A stretch of DNA of 64,000 nucleotides from Heliopora coerulea (lineage: Eukaryota; Cnidaria; Anthozoa; Scleralcyonacea; Helioporidae), in contig JASJOG010000079.1 of assembly GCA_030142905.1 (NCBI GenBank), positions 391,001-455,000 on the forward strand, read 5' to 3'. Under the pieces are notes generated by a model. That model searched no databases. It was not told where the DNA came from and saw only the letters and a program-made list of their open reading frames with translations. A program made the position numbers and the translations under genes. Each line of letters starts with the position of its first letter. Positions within the stretch are counted from its first letter, which is position 1. Positions 44,280 through 55,690 of this stretch are shown here, in pieces.

Positions 44280-45894
44280 TTGTGAGTCACCGTAATCCTG
44301 CAATAGCTGAACTACAATTTTAACATGCGTAACTCATCTTAGGTCTCTCTCCAAGCGCTTCTGCAAGCGATGCACTTGTGAACGTTGGAAACCCTTGCAA
44401 CGTCGAAGAGTAGAACTTCGCACTGTTGTGACCAATAAGTAGTTAATAACGTATTTTTTACCTTCTACTGAACATTCTTTTATAGCACTGATTTTCATGG
44501 TTATAATAGTAGAATCAAGAAATAATATTTGTAAAGCACCTGGGTAGATTATTCTGGTTAAATAAATCCAACTTTGTTCAAATCAGTTGGATATAATTGA
44601 GGCAGGCAAACAATTTACTGCTAGCTTTGCAGCCGTCATTGTTCCCCGAGACAACCGTCAAATAGTTATAGCCCACAGCCAATACTTTATCATTCTATCA
44701 TCATATTCGCACGCCGGATGCATATCGCCATGACAAAATACATCAGAGGAGAATTAAATATCAGCTCAACGTAAAAAAAACTAAGGTAAGAAACTGGTAA
44801 AGCATAACACAAAAGCGGGTGTAAAAAGAACTAGAAATGCCATTTTCTTTTTGCCCAATTCACAAACGCTGATTGTTCTAATTCCGCACACAGATTGGTC
44901 AGGCTGACCAATCTACATGCAATTTAAGCCAATCACACGGCGCAGAACTGCGGATGTTACCAACATTGACTGGTTTCCTCTACTTGCCCTACATGGTCCT
45001 TACATCTGGTTCACATGACTTGAAACAATTTTAAATATAAATTCGAAAATAGGGCAACAACGCGTAGTTTGAGTTTAAAATCAGCTAGGAAAAATTATTT
45101 AGACTCATTAGAGGAGGCCTTTAATGGACCTCTTGGGACAAAAGCTCAGCTAGCTGATAGGGTTATCTGACCAGGTAATTTTAAGAAAAGATGAAATAAA
45201 CAAAAATTAAAATAAAATAAAATAAATCACTCACGTTAGTGTACTTGTGTAATGGAACTCATCTATTGTCAAACGTATTGTCTTGCAGCCTAAACAGAAG
45301 AAATAGAAATTCAGTTACTTTAATAAATCCATGCAACAAAAACATGCACCAGGTGAAATTTTGAATTGTGTAAATCTTGACAATTATCCATTAAAACCTC
45401 TAGAAACTTTCCATGTAAATATACCTGGTGATACTATCCATCACAAATTAGACCAAAAAAACCGTTTTTACAACCATGACACATAAGTCCCCTAACTCAT
45501 ATCTTCTGACAAAAAAACTCAATTCCGTTTGTACATAGTTTGTACTATGTCACAATAAAGTAAGATATTGTCTGCTTACATTTATTGAACATATAAATTC
45601 TGAGAAAAAATGTTGTATATTTGAATAATAGATGAATGTTCCTCAAGCTCTAACCTCACAAGACACCAACCATTGAGCTACTGAGACTCAAAAGGCAAGC
45701 TTAGTCATTAGAGTGTCTCATTGCTCATATTTTAAATGAAGAAGTTAGGGAAACATCATTGACAGCTGAGTGTGGCAAACAGATTTTGTACTGATATTTG
45801 GCTCTCCCAAATTCCCACATGCATTCATAACTTAATTGAGCAAGTTAAATCATGAACTATTTCTTCATTGTCAGTGGTGGTTGAAAATGCATGG
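44280..45894. other. intergenic stretch without recognisable gene
   Basis: AT-rich DNA with short A/T runs. I saw no coding pattern and no clear repeat boundary. Confidence 0.5.
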
Positions 45895-45996
45895 TTAACC
45901 CATTAAGGGCTAGGGCTCATCCCTTTGATAAGTAAAATTGTCTGGTGTTAGCCAGGGTAAAATATTAAAGTGTGTCCTTGCCCATTAATGGATTAA
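45895..45996 (+). mobile_element. TTAA-ended MITE, copy 3
   Basis: 102 bases bounded by TTAA, with ends TTAACCCATTAA and CCCATTAATGGATTAA in inverted relation. The core is AAGTAAAATTGTCTGGTG then TTAGCCAGGGTAAAAT. Confidence 0.75.
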
Positions 45997-46757
45997 AGTT
46001 ACAAATCAATTGGAAAAAATTTAAATAGTAATATTTTACCATGTTTCAAAGTCCTCATCACCATGAATATTTATAAAGAAAACCTGAATCTATGTATGTA
46101 TGCACAACAGGAATTTATTGCAGTTGCTGGTAAAAATCAGGATGCTGATTTTTGGTTAAAAAACCAGAGGTAAAGCAAATTCCTTACATGTAAATAGTGA
46201 ATGGATATACAGTCTAATTTCATATTCATCTGTTACCAGTAGTTCTTGTTGAGTATGTACAAAGTAAGACAGGGATCAAATTTACATATTTCAGTCCAAG
46301 GACAAACAAGTTCTAGAATACTATCTTGAAATTCAGTTATCCTCAGTTATTAGACTAATTGTTTTACTTTGGCCAAACTTTTGTGGCCATAAAACAACAT
46401 AAGAATCTGACCATTATGCAACATATAAAATTGCAAACCTAACACAGGGATATTAAAATTTCCAGTATAGTATATTGGGAAACCTGGGATTGTTTACTCT
46501 ATGTAACAGACCATTGGAATGATTCAATAGATGTGGCTTGTTTTGGTAAATATTCAGCCTGGTAAAAGCTTGAAATTTTAATGTAAATATCACTCTAAAT
46601 TTTTTTCTCCTGATTTACAACTCAGATCTTGAGTATTCGAGATAACTCTTGTTTTGAGAATTTGCTTTGGTTTATTATGTGCCAAATTATGCTTTTGACA
46701 ATCATCCTAGTTCACTTTTATTTTAGCATGGTTTCAGTACAGTACCATACTGTACAA

Positions 46758-46855
46758 TTAACCCTTTTGTGTCCACATCTCCCCTTAACAAGTAACATTA
46801 TCTGGCATTAGCCAGAGTAAACTTAAAACATCAGGTATGGACCAGAAAGAGTTAA
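46758..46855 (+). mobile_element. TTAA-ended MITE, copy 4
   Basis: 98 bases, TTAACCCTTTTGTG at the left and AAAGAGTTAA at the right. The core is AAGTAACATTATCTGGCA then TTAGCCAGAGTAAA. Confidence 0.75.
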
Positions 46856-46867
46856 ATTGAGCTATTC

Positions 46868-46969
46868 TTAACCCTTTCATGTCTGAGACATCTCCTCTTG
46901 ACAAGTAAAATTGTCTGGCATTACCTAGAGTAAGATTAAAAAGTCAAGTTATGGACTTGAAAGAGTTAA
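46868..46969 (+). mobile_element. TTAA-ended MITE, copy 5
   Basis: 102 bases, TTAACCCTTTCATG at the left and GAAAGAGTTAA at the right. The inner GACAAGTAAAATTGTC can fold on itself. It lies 13 bases after copy 4 in the same orientation. Confidence 0.75.
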
Positions 46970-48502
46970 TATATATTTAGTGGAACACTGCCTTACAAAT
47001 CATCAATACATTATAAATAATAAAAGGAATAACCTAAATTGCAAAACATTACAAACTAAAAAAAGTAAAAGAAAAAAAAGTTCTAGTACAGATCGGTTAG
47101 TGTTTAAGGTTAGTTTTAAATCTGAAGTAACTTTTGTCAAAAAATTCCTATCAACATGTCCTAGTCATGATAAGTAAAGTTTGGGGCTCATTTATAGGAT
47201 GTTGGATTGTGTTCCAAAGTATGGGAATGTTCATCTTCAACATTATGTATAAAATACTGGATTGCACAATTTCACACTTTGCAAATCAAGCCAATATTGT
47301 ATCTGATCAATTATTTTTATGTTGAAAAATGGTAAAACAATTATGTATATCCCAACTGTTTATACATATTGGTCACTGGCATAAATGTGCCTAGTGAGCA
47401 ATTCACCACAAAAACTGCATCAATGGAGTAAGCCAAAATCAAACACACCAGCATTCAAACTAGACAAAACTTGATACCAACCAGCAGATTGCTAGTACTG
47501 ATAGCTTTTACCCTGTATCATGCACCCATTAAGACTACCCAAAAATCAAATGAAAACTGGAAGTCTTACATGTAGATACTGCAATTTTCAGCACAAACTT
47601 GGTTTCATATTGGATGTTACTTTCCTGTAGTACTGATAGACAAAAGCTCACTTGCTAAATATCTAGCTGGAGGTAGCAATAAAGCTGTAAAAGCACATCT
47701 CAGCATAATTCAAAAAGGGACACTTATAACTGTTCTATAATGAAAATTATAGAACAGCAGAGTAAACATTCTCATATTTTGCACCAGTTCCAAAAGAAAT
47801 GAATTGACAAAGTAACTGGCTATGGTACAATTGCAAAAGTGAAAAAAACTGGTTTGCAATTTGAAAGCTGCAATAAGTTGCATATAACCAATGCCTCCAG
47901 GTGGAAAACAGTTAGTTAGTTGTATACATACTGTATACATGAAAATGCGTAGGAAAGGAAAACGGCCGTAAAATGACTGTTATTGTTATGAAAATTAAAT
48001 CATGGTTGCAGGACAGTGGTTAGTTCACAAGTCTAAAGTAAAAGGGAAATCTACACAAAACAAGAAGTCACTTAGATTATCTTTACCATGACACTTTATT
48101 ATTATCCGGATGTATATACATTGAAGTTGTTTGCACATAAGAGTTACCGCAAGTTCAATCTTCACATGAGTTTGCCAAAGTAATGAAACATTTTGAAAAA
48201 AAGGATTGCATCATCCAGTTGCACAATCCAGGTGGTGAAACCGATGCGCACTTTAGGGTGATCATGTTGATTGTACATACACATGGCATAAGTTAAACGG
48301 CTAATAAGTTAAAACTTAAGGATTCTACTGTAATTAAATCAGGGTTGTCACTTCCTAGTGATAGAATGTTGCGATTTACATGTAAAGCTCAGCATTGAGG
48401 GTATGCACCAAATCAAGCGAACCAAAGTCAGGCAAAAATTACCTATCGGCAAATCTGAAATTCATAGCCCTGACAAAAACTATACAATCATGTAAATCTC
48501 AC
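46970..48502. other. intergenic stretch without recognisable gene
   Basis: AT-rich DNA. Short ORFs on both strands have no family resemblance and no supporting signals. Confidence 0.5.
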
Positions 48503-48632
48503 TTAACACTCGTCTCTAATACTGTAATTTTAGACACTTTCGTGACTCGAGGTCTCCCTTGACTTGAAAAATTTTCTGGCGTTAATCTGAGTAAAACCGT
48601 AAAGTACTCGTCGTTGGCCGCGGACTTGTTAA
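48503..48632 (+). mobile_element. diverged TTAA-ended MITE, copy 6
   Basis: The core CTTGAAAAATTTTCTGGCG then TTAATCTGAGTAAAAC matches the family loosely. TTAACACTCGT at the left and GACTTGTTAA at the right are the candidate ends. Confidence 0.45.
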
Positions 48633-48806
48633 GTAAATAGTAGTGCGAGTTGTCAGTTATGCACTTCAGCAGACAGTGCTGCAGTGAGTCCGATTTGCAC
48701 GAAATCGGATTGCATCTTTCCAACACGATATTTTTCTAATGCTGTAGAATGATGTCTCACATGGTGACCACAGGTTACGATCTACACAAGTTCCGAGTCT
48801 CGATTT

Positions 48807-48854
48807 CATTTACAAAATCATACAACCGTACATTTACAAAATCATACAACCGTA
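48807..48854. repeat. perfect tandem duplication of a 24-base unit
   Basis: 48807-48830 and 48831-48854 are identical (unit begins CATTTACAAAATC and ends AACCGTA). Confidence 0.95.
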
Positions 48855-49285
48855 AACCTGAGATGAAAGCGATCAGTAAACAAATTCCAGTATACGTACC
48901 CATAGTAATGTCTTTCCTGTGACACCATTCGGTTGGACCGTAACGGTCTCCAATAATTTGGGAAATGATGCTGCTCTTTCTCACGACTGGCGACTGCAAT
49001 ACGCAAATTGATATAATCCATTCGAAGTCTCGACAGGAAATTACAGATTTATCCAGGTTGAAGTGAAATTACAGCATCTCTCACAACTGGCTGAAGTGAA
49101 ACTGAAAAATATGGCGAATTAAAAGCGAACGAGTGGCTCTACTATAGGCTATATTATCCCGGCACACTTCGTATATCACGGTGACCTGAGCTGGTGTCCT
49201 AACCTCAACCTCGTACCCTAACCTCACATCATAAATGGGAATGGTACCCCACAAAAGCGTTTTCCACAAAAACGTTTTATCAACA

Positions 49286-49990
49286 ACATAGAAATTCTCA
49301 TACCGCCGGTAATTCTCAAGATAATGGTATAAAAACCAGTAACCAATTTGGTGCTTTGATCAGGGATAGTGATTCTGAAGAAGATATGCAAAGTACTCAA
49401 GGTTGGCAAGACAACTGTTGTCAAGGGACTAGCTGTCATAATAATGATGGAACTTATACCGATATGCATAACAAAGATAATGGATTAACTGAACGCAAAC
49501 TAAATCATAACAGCGCCAGAGTTGTAATTGAGGATGGACCAACCGACAGCATAATAAGTCACCCTTTTTCTTCCCAGACTGATATGAAATGCAGCCTACA
49601 AGATGATTAAATGCAAGGTAACTGTATTAAGGAAGATGTTACTAAAAACGACAAGGTAAAAAGATCTAAAGGTAAGCGAGTACTTCTTATCGGTGACTCA
49701 ATGATCAAAGAAATTGATGTAAGCAAACTATCTAGCTACAAATCTATTCATAAGATATGTATGCCTGGGGCCAAAACTGATGCGATCAAAGTTGAATTAC
49801 AATCTAACTTAAAAATGAAACCTACGACCAAGTGTTAATACATGCGGGAACAAATAATATATCAAACTCGCAACCAAAACAAGTTGCAGCAGATGTGATT
49901 GACTTGGCAGAATCGGCCATTAAGCTGAATCCAGACATTGAAGTATCTGTTTCTGGCCTAATTATGACTAGAAATACTGAACAAACCAAA
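49286..49990 (+). pseudogene. LINE ORF1 with SGNH/esterase-like domain (frameshifted)
   Basis: An acidic, Gln/Asn-rich leader (RDSDSEEDMQSTQGWQ) is interrupted by a stop at 49608-49610. It is followed by KRVLLIGDSMIKEIDVSKL (block-I GDS motif) and, after a frameshift near 49820-49840, HAGTNNISNSQPKQVA (the GTNN block). Esterase-like ORF1 proteins are known from CR1-type LINEs. Confidence 0.7.
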
Positions 49991-50529
49991 TCAATTCGAT
50001 TAGCCAATTGATGGTGTTATAAAAGCCACCTGTGATGATAGAGGATGGGTTTATGTTGACAATTCCCATATCAATATTCAGCACCTGAAATCTAGCAGTA
50101 TCCACTTAAATAAAGTGGGAGTGAAGTTATTAGCATCGAATTTTATAAGACAGGCCCTGCGATCAACTTGTAGGTCAATGGGTTCATATGGAAATCTTCC
50201 CAAGTCTCTATGGAATCTTGCAAAAGCACTGAACAAGATATCTCAAACAACTTAAACAGCATTGATCAAAACAGTTTAAAATCTACAGAGGGAAGAATCA
50301 ATAATAGTAATTTACAATCTTCTGCAGTTAAGCATCATGGTGATAGATCTAATTTTATAAATAATGTGGAATCTCATGCTAATTCTACGGAATCTCCCTC
50401 CACTGATAAGATATTTCCCACGGCAGCTAGCTACATAAATTCTCAACCAAACAGTTAAAATAATATTGCTGTGCAGGGTCTTAGTGAGGGTATAACGTTA
50501 AATAAAAATAGCTTTTTAGGTAAAATTGC

Positions 50530-53335
50530 CAATTCAAGGGGTCTTAAGATAGCCTCCTTGAACATTAATAGCTTATTAGTTCATATTGATGAATTGCGAG
50601 CGTACATGACATCTGGTCCAATAGATATTCTTGCCATTAATGAAAGAAAATTAGATCAATCAGTCTTGGATGGCCAAGTCTGAATTCCCAACTATAACCT
50701 TGAAAGATAATGATAGAAATAGAAATGGTGGTGAGGTTGCACTGTATATTAGAAATGTAATTAATTATGAATGAATGGACGATATTAATCGGGATTCGCT
50801 CGAATGGCTTTGTATCAAAGTAATGAAACCGAAATCTAAACCAGTTATTGTTGGTACTTGGTACAGGCCTCCAGCCTCTGGCATTGAAACTATGAATTCT
50901 TTTGAACTGCTTGTTAAAAAGCTTGAAGTACTGCAGCTACAGTAGAAGTTAATATTATTGGTGATTTTAATTGTGATATAACTGCTTCTCCCCTTAACTC
51001 TCACACAAAACGTTTACTGGAACTGTGTAATCTCTACCAATACCATCAGGTTATTAATGAACCGACAAGAATAACAAAATCTAGTTCTACCACTATTGAT
51101 CTATTTATTACTAACAACCCAACTCTGTTTAATAGCTGTGGAGTTTGCCATATTGGAATTAGTGACCATTCACTCATATACAGAGTCCGAAAACTATGTG
51201 TACCCAAAGGCAATCGAAGAATAATTAATAGCAGACAGTTCAGAGATTTTGATGCTAATGCCTTTAGACATGATTTAAGTTTGGCCCCATGGCACCTAGT
51301 TCAGCAAGTAGCTGATCCTAATGTAGCATGGGATGCCTGGAAAGCTCTTTTCTTGCAAATTGCAGATTCACATGCACCTAAATGTAGTAGGAAAATTAAA
51401 AACAGACATTCTCCTTGGCTGACTTGTGACTTGAAAAAATTAATGTTTGAAAGGGACAAACTCAAGAGAATTGCGATGAAGTTTAAATCTGAAGAAAATT
51501 GGACTTGGTATAAATGTGCTAAAAATGAGGTTAATAGTAATATAAAATCTGCTAAAATTTCCTACTATCAAAATTACTTCAGAAATAACTTTGGCAATAT
51601 TAAGAACACTTGGAAAGGAGTGAATGAAATTAATGGCAAAAATCTCCAGAAGAATGTAATAACAAATCTCAAAAATGGTGATTTTGATTATTCCATGCCA
51701 AATGCAATTAGCAATATTATGAATGAGGATTTCTCTGATATAGGTCCAAAATTAATTAATGTTGTCCCCAAATCAAAATCTTCATATGAGGATTATATCA
51801 CCCCAACTGAAAGGTGTTTCTCTATAAAGGAGACAAATAGTACTAAAGTAAATGATTTGATACAGTCGCTTTTGATAAACAAGGCTACTGGCCTTGATGG
51901 GATATCTTGTAGACTACTGAAGGAAGCTTCTCAAATTATTACTCTATCTTTAACCTTTATTATTAATTTATCCATCAGTAGTGGAATCTTTCCAAATGAT
52001 TGGAAAGTAGCCAAAGTTAGGCCAGTTCATAAGGAGGGTGCTAAGTCAAATCCTGATAATTATCATCCCATATCAGTTCTGCCAATAGTTAGAAAAGATT
52101 GTATTTGAACAATTCTATGAATATCTGCTCAATAATAATTTACTGGCCCATTCACAGCTCGGATTTAGACCAAAACATTCTACCCTGACAACTCTTCTTT
52201 TATCTACAAATAGATGGTATCAAAATATTGACGAGGGATTACTAAACGGGGTTTTATTCCTAGATTTAAAAAAACCCTTTGACACAGTTGACCATCAAAT
52301 ATTACTCAATAAACCTGAAATGTATGGAGTTGAATTCAATTCTCTCAAGTGGTTTAAATCTTACTTAACAGGCCGTAGACAATGGTACAAACATAAATGG
52401 TACTTTGTGTAATTATCTGCCTATTATTTGTGGGGTCCCCCAAGGCTCAGTTCTTGGACCTTTATTATTTTTAGTATACATAAATGATTTCCAATCTTGT
52501 CTTTCATCATCATCTATGATGATGTATGCTGATGATACATGTTTGACGGTAAGGGCTGACAATCCAGAAGAGATTGAAACAATATTAAATAATGAACTAA
52601 AGAATGTTCAAATCTGGCTACGAGCAAATAAACTCACCTTAAATGTTAACAAATCGAAGTATCTAATTATTGCTAGTCAAAAACACCTTAGTAGCTTTGA
52701 CTATGATTTCAATATTGGAATAGATGGAATGTACATGGAAAGAGTCATTTCCTACAAATATCTAGGTGTTGAAATTGATGAAGTGCTAAATTGGCAGGTA
52801 CACATTGATGGTCTATGTAAAAAGGTATCAACATGTCTTGGGGTCTTAATGCAAAATAGATGCTTAGTCCCTTATGATACATTGCTATTGATGTATAAAG
52901 CATTGGTACTACCTTACCTAGACTATTGTAGTGAAATATGGGGCTGTTTAGGAAAAACCCTATCTGACAAACTCCAAAAGCTTCAAAATAGGACAATTAG
53001 AATTATAACTTTCTGATTATGATGTCAGTGTGGTTGATCTATTGTAATCCCTTGGATGGGATACTCTTGAACAACGTCGTACTAAGCAAATGGCAGTTAG
53101 TATTTATAAATCATTGAACCATTTGTATCCTGAAGAGCTTAATTTACTATTTGAAACAACCTCCCAGATTCATTCATATAGTCTGAGAGGTAGCTCTAGC
53201 AATATCTTTATACCAAGGCCTTTGACAGAGGTTGGAAAACGAACTGTTGACTACAGAGGGGTTGTTCTATGGAATGAGCTTCCTGATATAACAAGGAATA
53301 GGACGACTGTTCAGCCTTTTAAAAATTCTTTATAG
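50530..53335 (+). pseudogene. LINE ORF2: AP endonuclease and reverse transcriptase (broken)
   Basis: Endonuclease text begins LKIASLNINSLLVHIDELR and includes GTWYRPP, IIGDFNCD and GISDHSLIY, with a stop near 50681 and further breaks. RT text includes NKATGLDGISCRLLKE (to 52108), FLDLKKPFDTVDHQ in another frame (52109-52404), GVPQGSVLGPLLFLVYINDF and the catalytic YADD (52405-53016). The C-terminal region at 53090-53335 reads LRGSSSNIFIPRP. At least three frameshifts make it non-functional. Confidence 0.85.
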
Positions 53336-53651
53336 CTGTGGAAGGGTGATTCGGTGGAATTGGGCTTCCAATATAATATAAGTTAAATTTTAAATATCTT
53401 AAGTTTCGGCATGGGTGTACATGTACGTGTGTGCTTTTGCATTCACGGATATGTATGTTCATGTATGTGTGTGTAATGGCCTGTGTACAAATATTTTTCA
53501 TTTTGTCACAGGTTAATAATTTGTTTTTAACTATTTTTTATTTTTTATTGCACTGCTCATTGGAAGAGCATTTCTTTGAATGAAATGATGCCGTGTATGC
53601 TAATAATTTTTCATTTCTAATAAAGCCTTTATGTATGTATGTATGTATGTC

Positions 53652-54829
53652 CTCAGTTAAATTTGATCTATTCACACTTTTTCGGCAGCGACATGTTTTT
53701 ACTTGTCTGATCAATTGCTGCTGGTTTTGATTTTGAATTCATTTAGGCTTGTCCGGAATTTTTTTCACCTTTCTCCAGGTATGTCTGACTTCCTCGAACT
53801 CTGGTCTTACGTTATTCAGAGCTTGGAGATGTCGTCATGAAATTATCTTTCTGTTACCATCATTTCTTTTCAAGAGCATGTTTTGAAATTATGTCTTGGT
53901 CATCCCCGCGTCTATCCAAGACCTATTTCCAGTTAACAAATAGAAAATTGCTTGAGTGTCTCCGTGCTATGATAAAAACACGAATTACGTCATTTCAACC
54001 ATGGCATCATTCATGTTTCTATCACAGAACAGAGACACGGAAGCTATTTTCCATTTGTTTTATAAAATAACCGAGGTTTTCTCGAATTTTCGTGACGTCA
54101 TTCATGTCCCTATACTTCAATACAAAATAAAAATGACATCAATCGTGTCTCGATACTCTGAGAGAAAACGAGGCTTGTCCAATCAGAGCGTTCGTAGGAC
54201 GCGTGTTATTTTATAAAATACAATATCGATTATTGTGCTTCAAGTTTTCTTTTCATTCCCTTGCATGAAAACAACTAGTCAATCAACGAACTCGCACCAA
54301 CAATATCATCGACAAGCAATTCCTAAGAAGTAGATTCAAATTAGAGTTCCTAAAACTCTTAAAGAAAAGCCCTCTCTACCACGCACTTAAGCAGTTGTGG
54401 TTGCTCCCCAGTAATCAATTTTAAATCCTGCTTCAGACAAACTGAAGCTTTTTATATCCATTTTGCACAACGCAATGGATACGTATATTTCACATATTTC
54501 TAGTATCTACATTTTATGATCTCTACAATGATATACAATCTGCCATAATTTTGAATAAACATAAAGAAGCTAGGCTACGTTTTTTTTTTGAAAAAAGTCA
54601 CATGGTTTTGGTATAGTTCTGGCAGAACTTCTCCTTAAGAAACAGGTTAAAAGTTATGCATTTCAACCTTTCCTCTCCACCAGATAACTACCTCCTTTTT
54701 CCTAATGAAAAACGTCCACCAAGATACAGCTATAGACTAATGCAACTCATTTTGAGAATTGTACTGAAGTCGACGACATAAGCCTTCCGCGATTGACATT
54801 CTTAAAATAATCAAGTTTCTCCTCAGGAC
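53652..54829. other. intergenic stretch without recognisable gene
   Basis: Only short ORFs on both strands. No domain or repeat signature that I can support. Confidence 0.45.
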
Positions 54830-55690
54830 TGATTAAGGCCCTATCTACACTTACACGTTTTCGTTTGGAAACGCAAATAATTTTCTCCGTTTTCATAAAT
54901 ATTTTCGTCCACACGATAGCGTTTTTGAATGGTTTTCGCCCGTCCACACGAATGCGGATACACGATTTGAAAACGCTAACAACCTACTTGGGCTGCAAAA
55001 TTATCCTGCCAAGCACTTTTACGTCCTTGCTGTAACCCAAAATCTTCAAGGTCTTGTTTGTCTTCGTCCTTTGTCCAGTTCTTTCAGATTGGCCTTCAAG
55101 ATCGGGAATAAAAGTTATCAGAAAAACTTAACGCTCCTCCACACGTAGTCAGCTTGAACATTCAGCAAAGCTAGGTTTATCTCATGACACCCTATTAGGC
55201 TTGATAAAAGCCCAAGAAAAACGACACAAAAGCGATATGTCCGTCTGCCATTTTATATCTCTCGTGGGATATCATACCATGGACAGGACGTTTTTGAAAA
55301 GTTCTGTTTTCATCCGTCAACACGAGCATAGGCGTTACGACGGGGTGGGGCAGGAGGCCATGGCCTTCCCAACGTAAATTTGGGGAGGCCTGGCTCCACA
55401 TTTCATACCATAAATTTCGTAAATTGCAACTTTGATCAACGACTTTTGAACGAAAATGCCCACTGGATAAATTTTATCGTTAAAATTTTGTAAAACCTCA
55501 GGATATGCCACAATTTTGGCTCCCCCAATAAATTAGCCCTAGCAACGCCACTGCACACGAGCATATGAAAATGGCGTTTTCAAGAATTTTCTCTCTGGGA
55601 TGCGTTTTTGAAAAGTTCCGTTTTCGGTGACCGTATTCGCCGGATACGTGTGGACGAGTAGGCAATTCGCAAAGAAAAGTTTGCGTGTTT
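54830..55690. repeat. MITE-like region with GTCCACACG words on both strands
   Basis: GTCCACACG occurs at 54907 and 54942 and its complement near 55647. ACGTTTTTGAAAAGTTC and GCGTTTTTGAAAAGTTC recur near 55288 and 55603. This resembles widespread animal MITEs with GTTTTC-rich inverted ends; borders are approximate. Confidence 0.5.

Larger units (their letters stand above)
49280..53651 (+). mobile_element. nearly full-length CR1/L2-like LINE, inactivated
   Basis: Two coding regions in LINE order: an ORF1 with a lipase/esterase-like (SGNH) segment, and an ORF2 with AP endonuclease and reverse transcriptase. AATAAA at 53619-53624 lies just before a short ATGT tail (about 53630-53651), the expected simple-repeat 3' end. 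The 5' end is approximate. Several frameshifts and stops break both ORFs. Confidence 0.85.
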
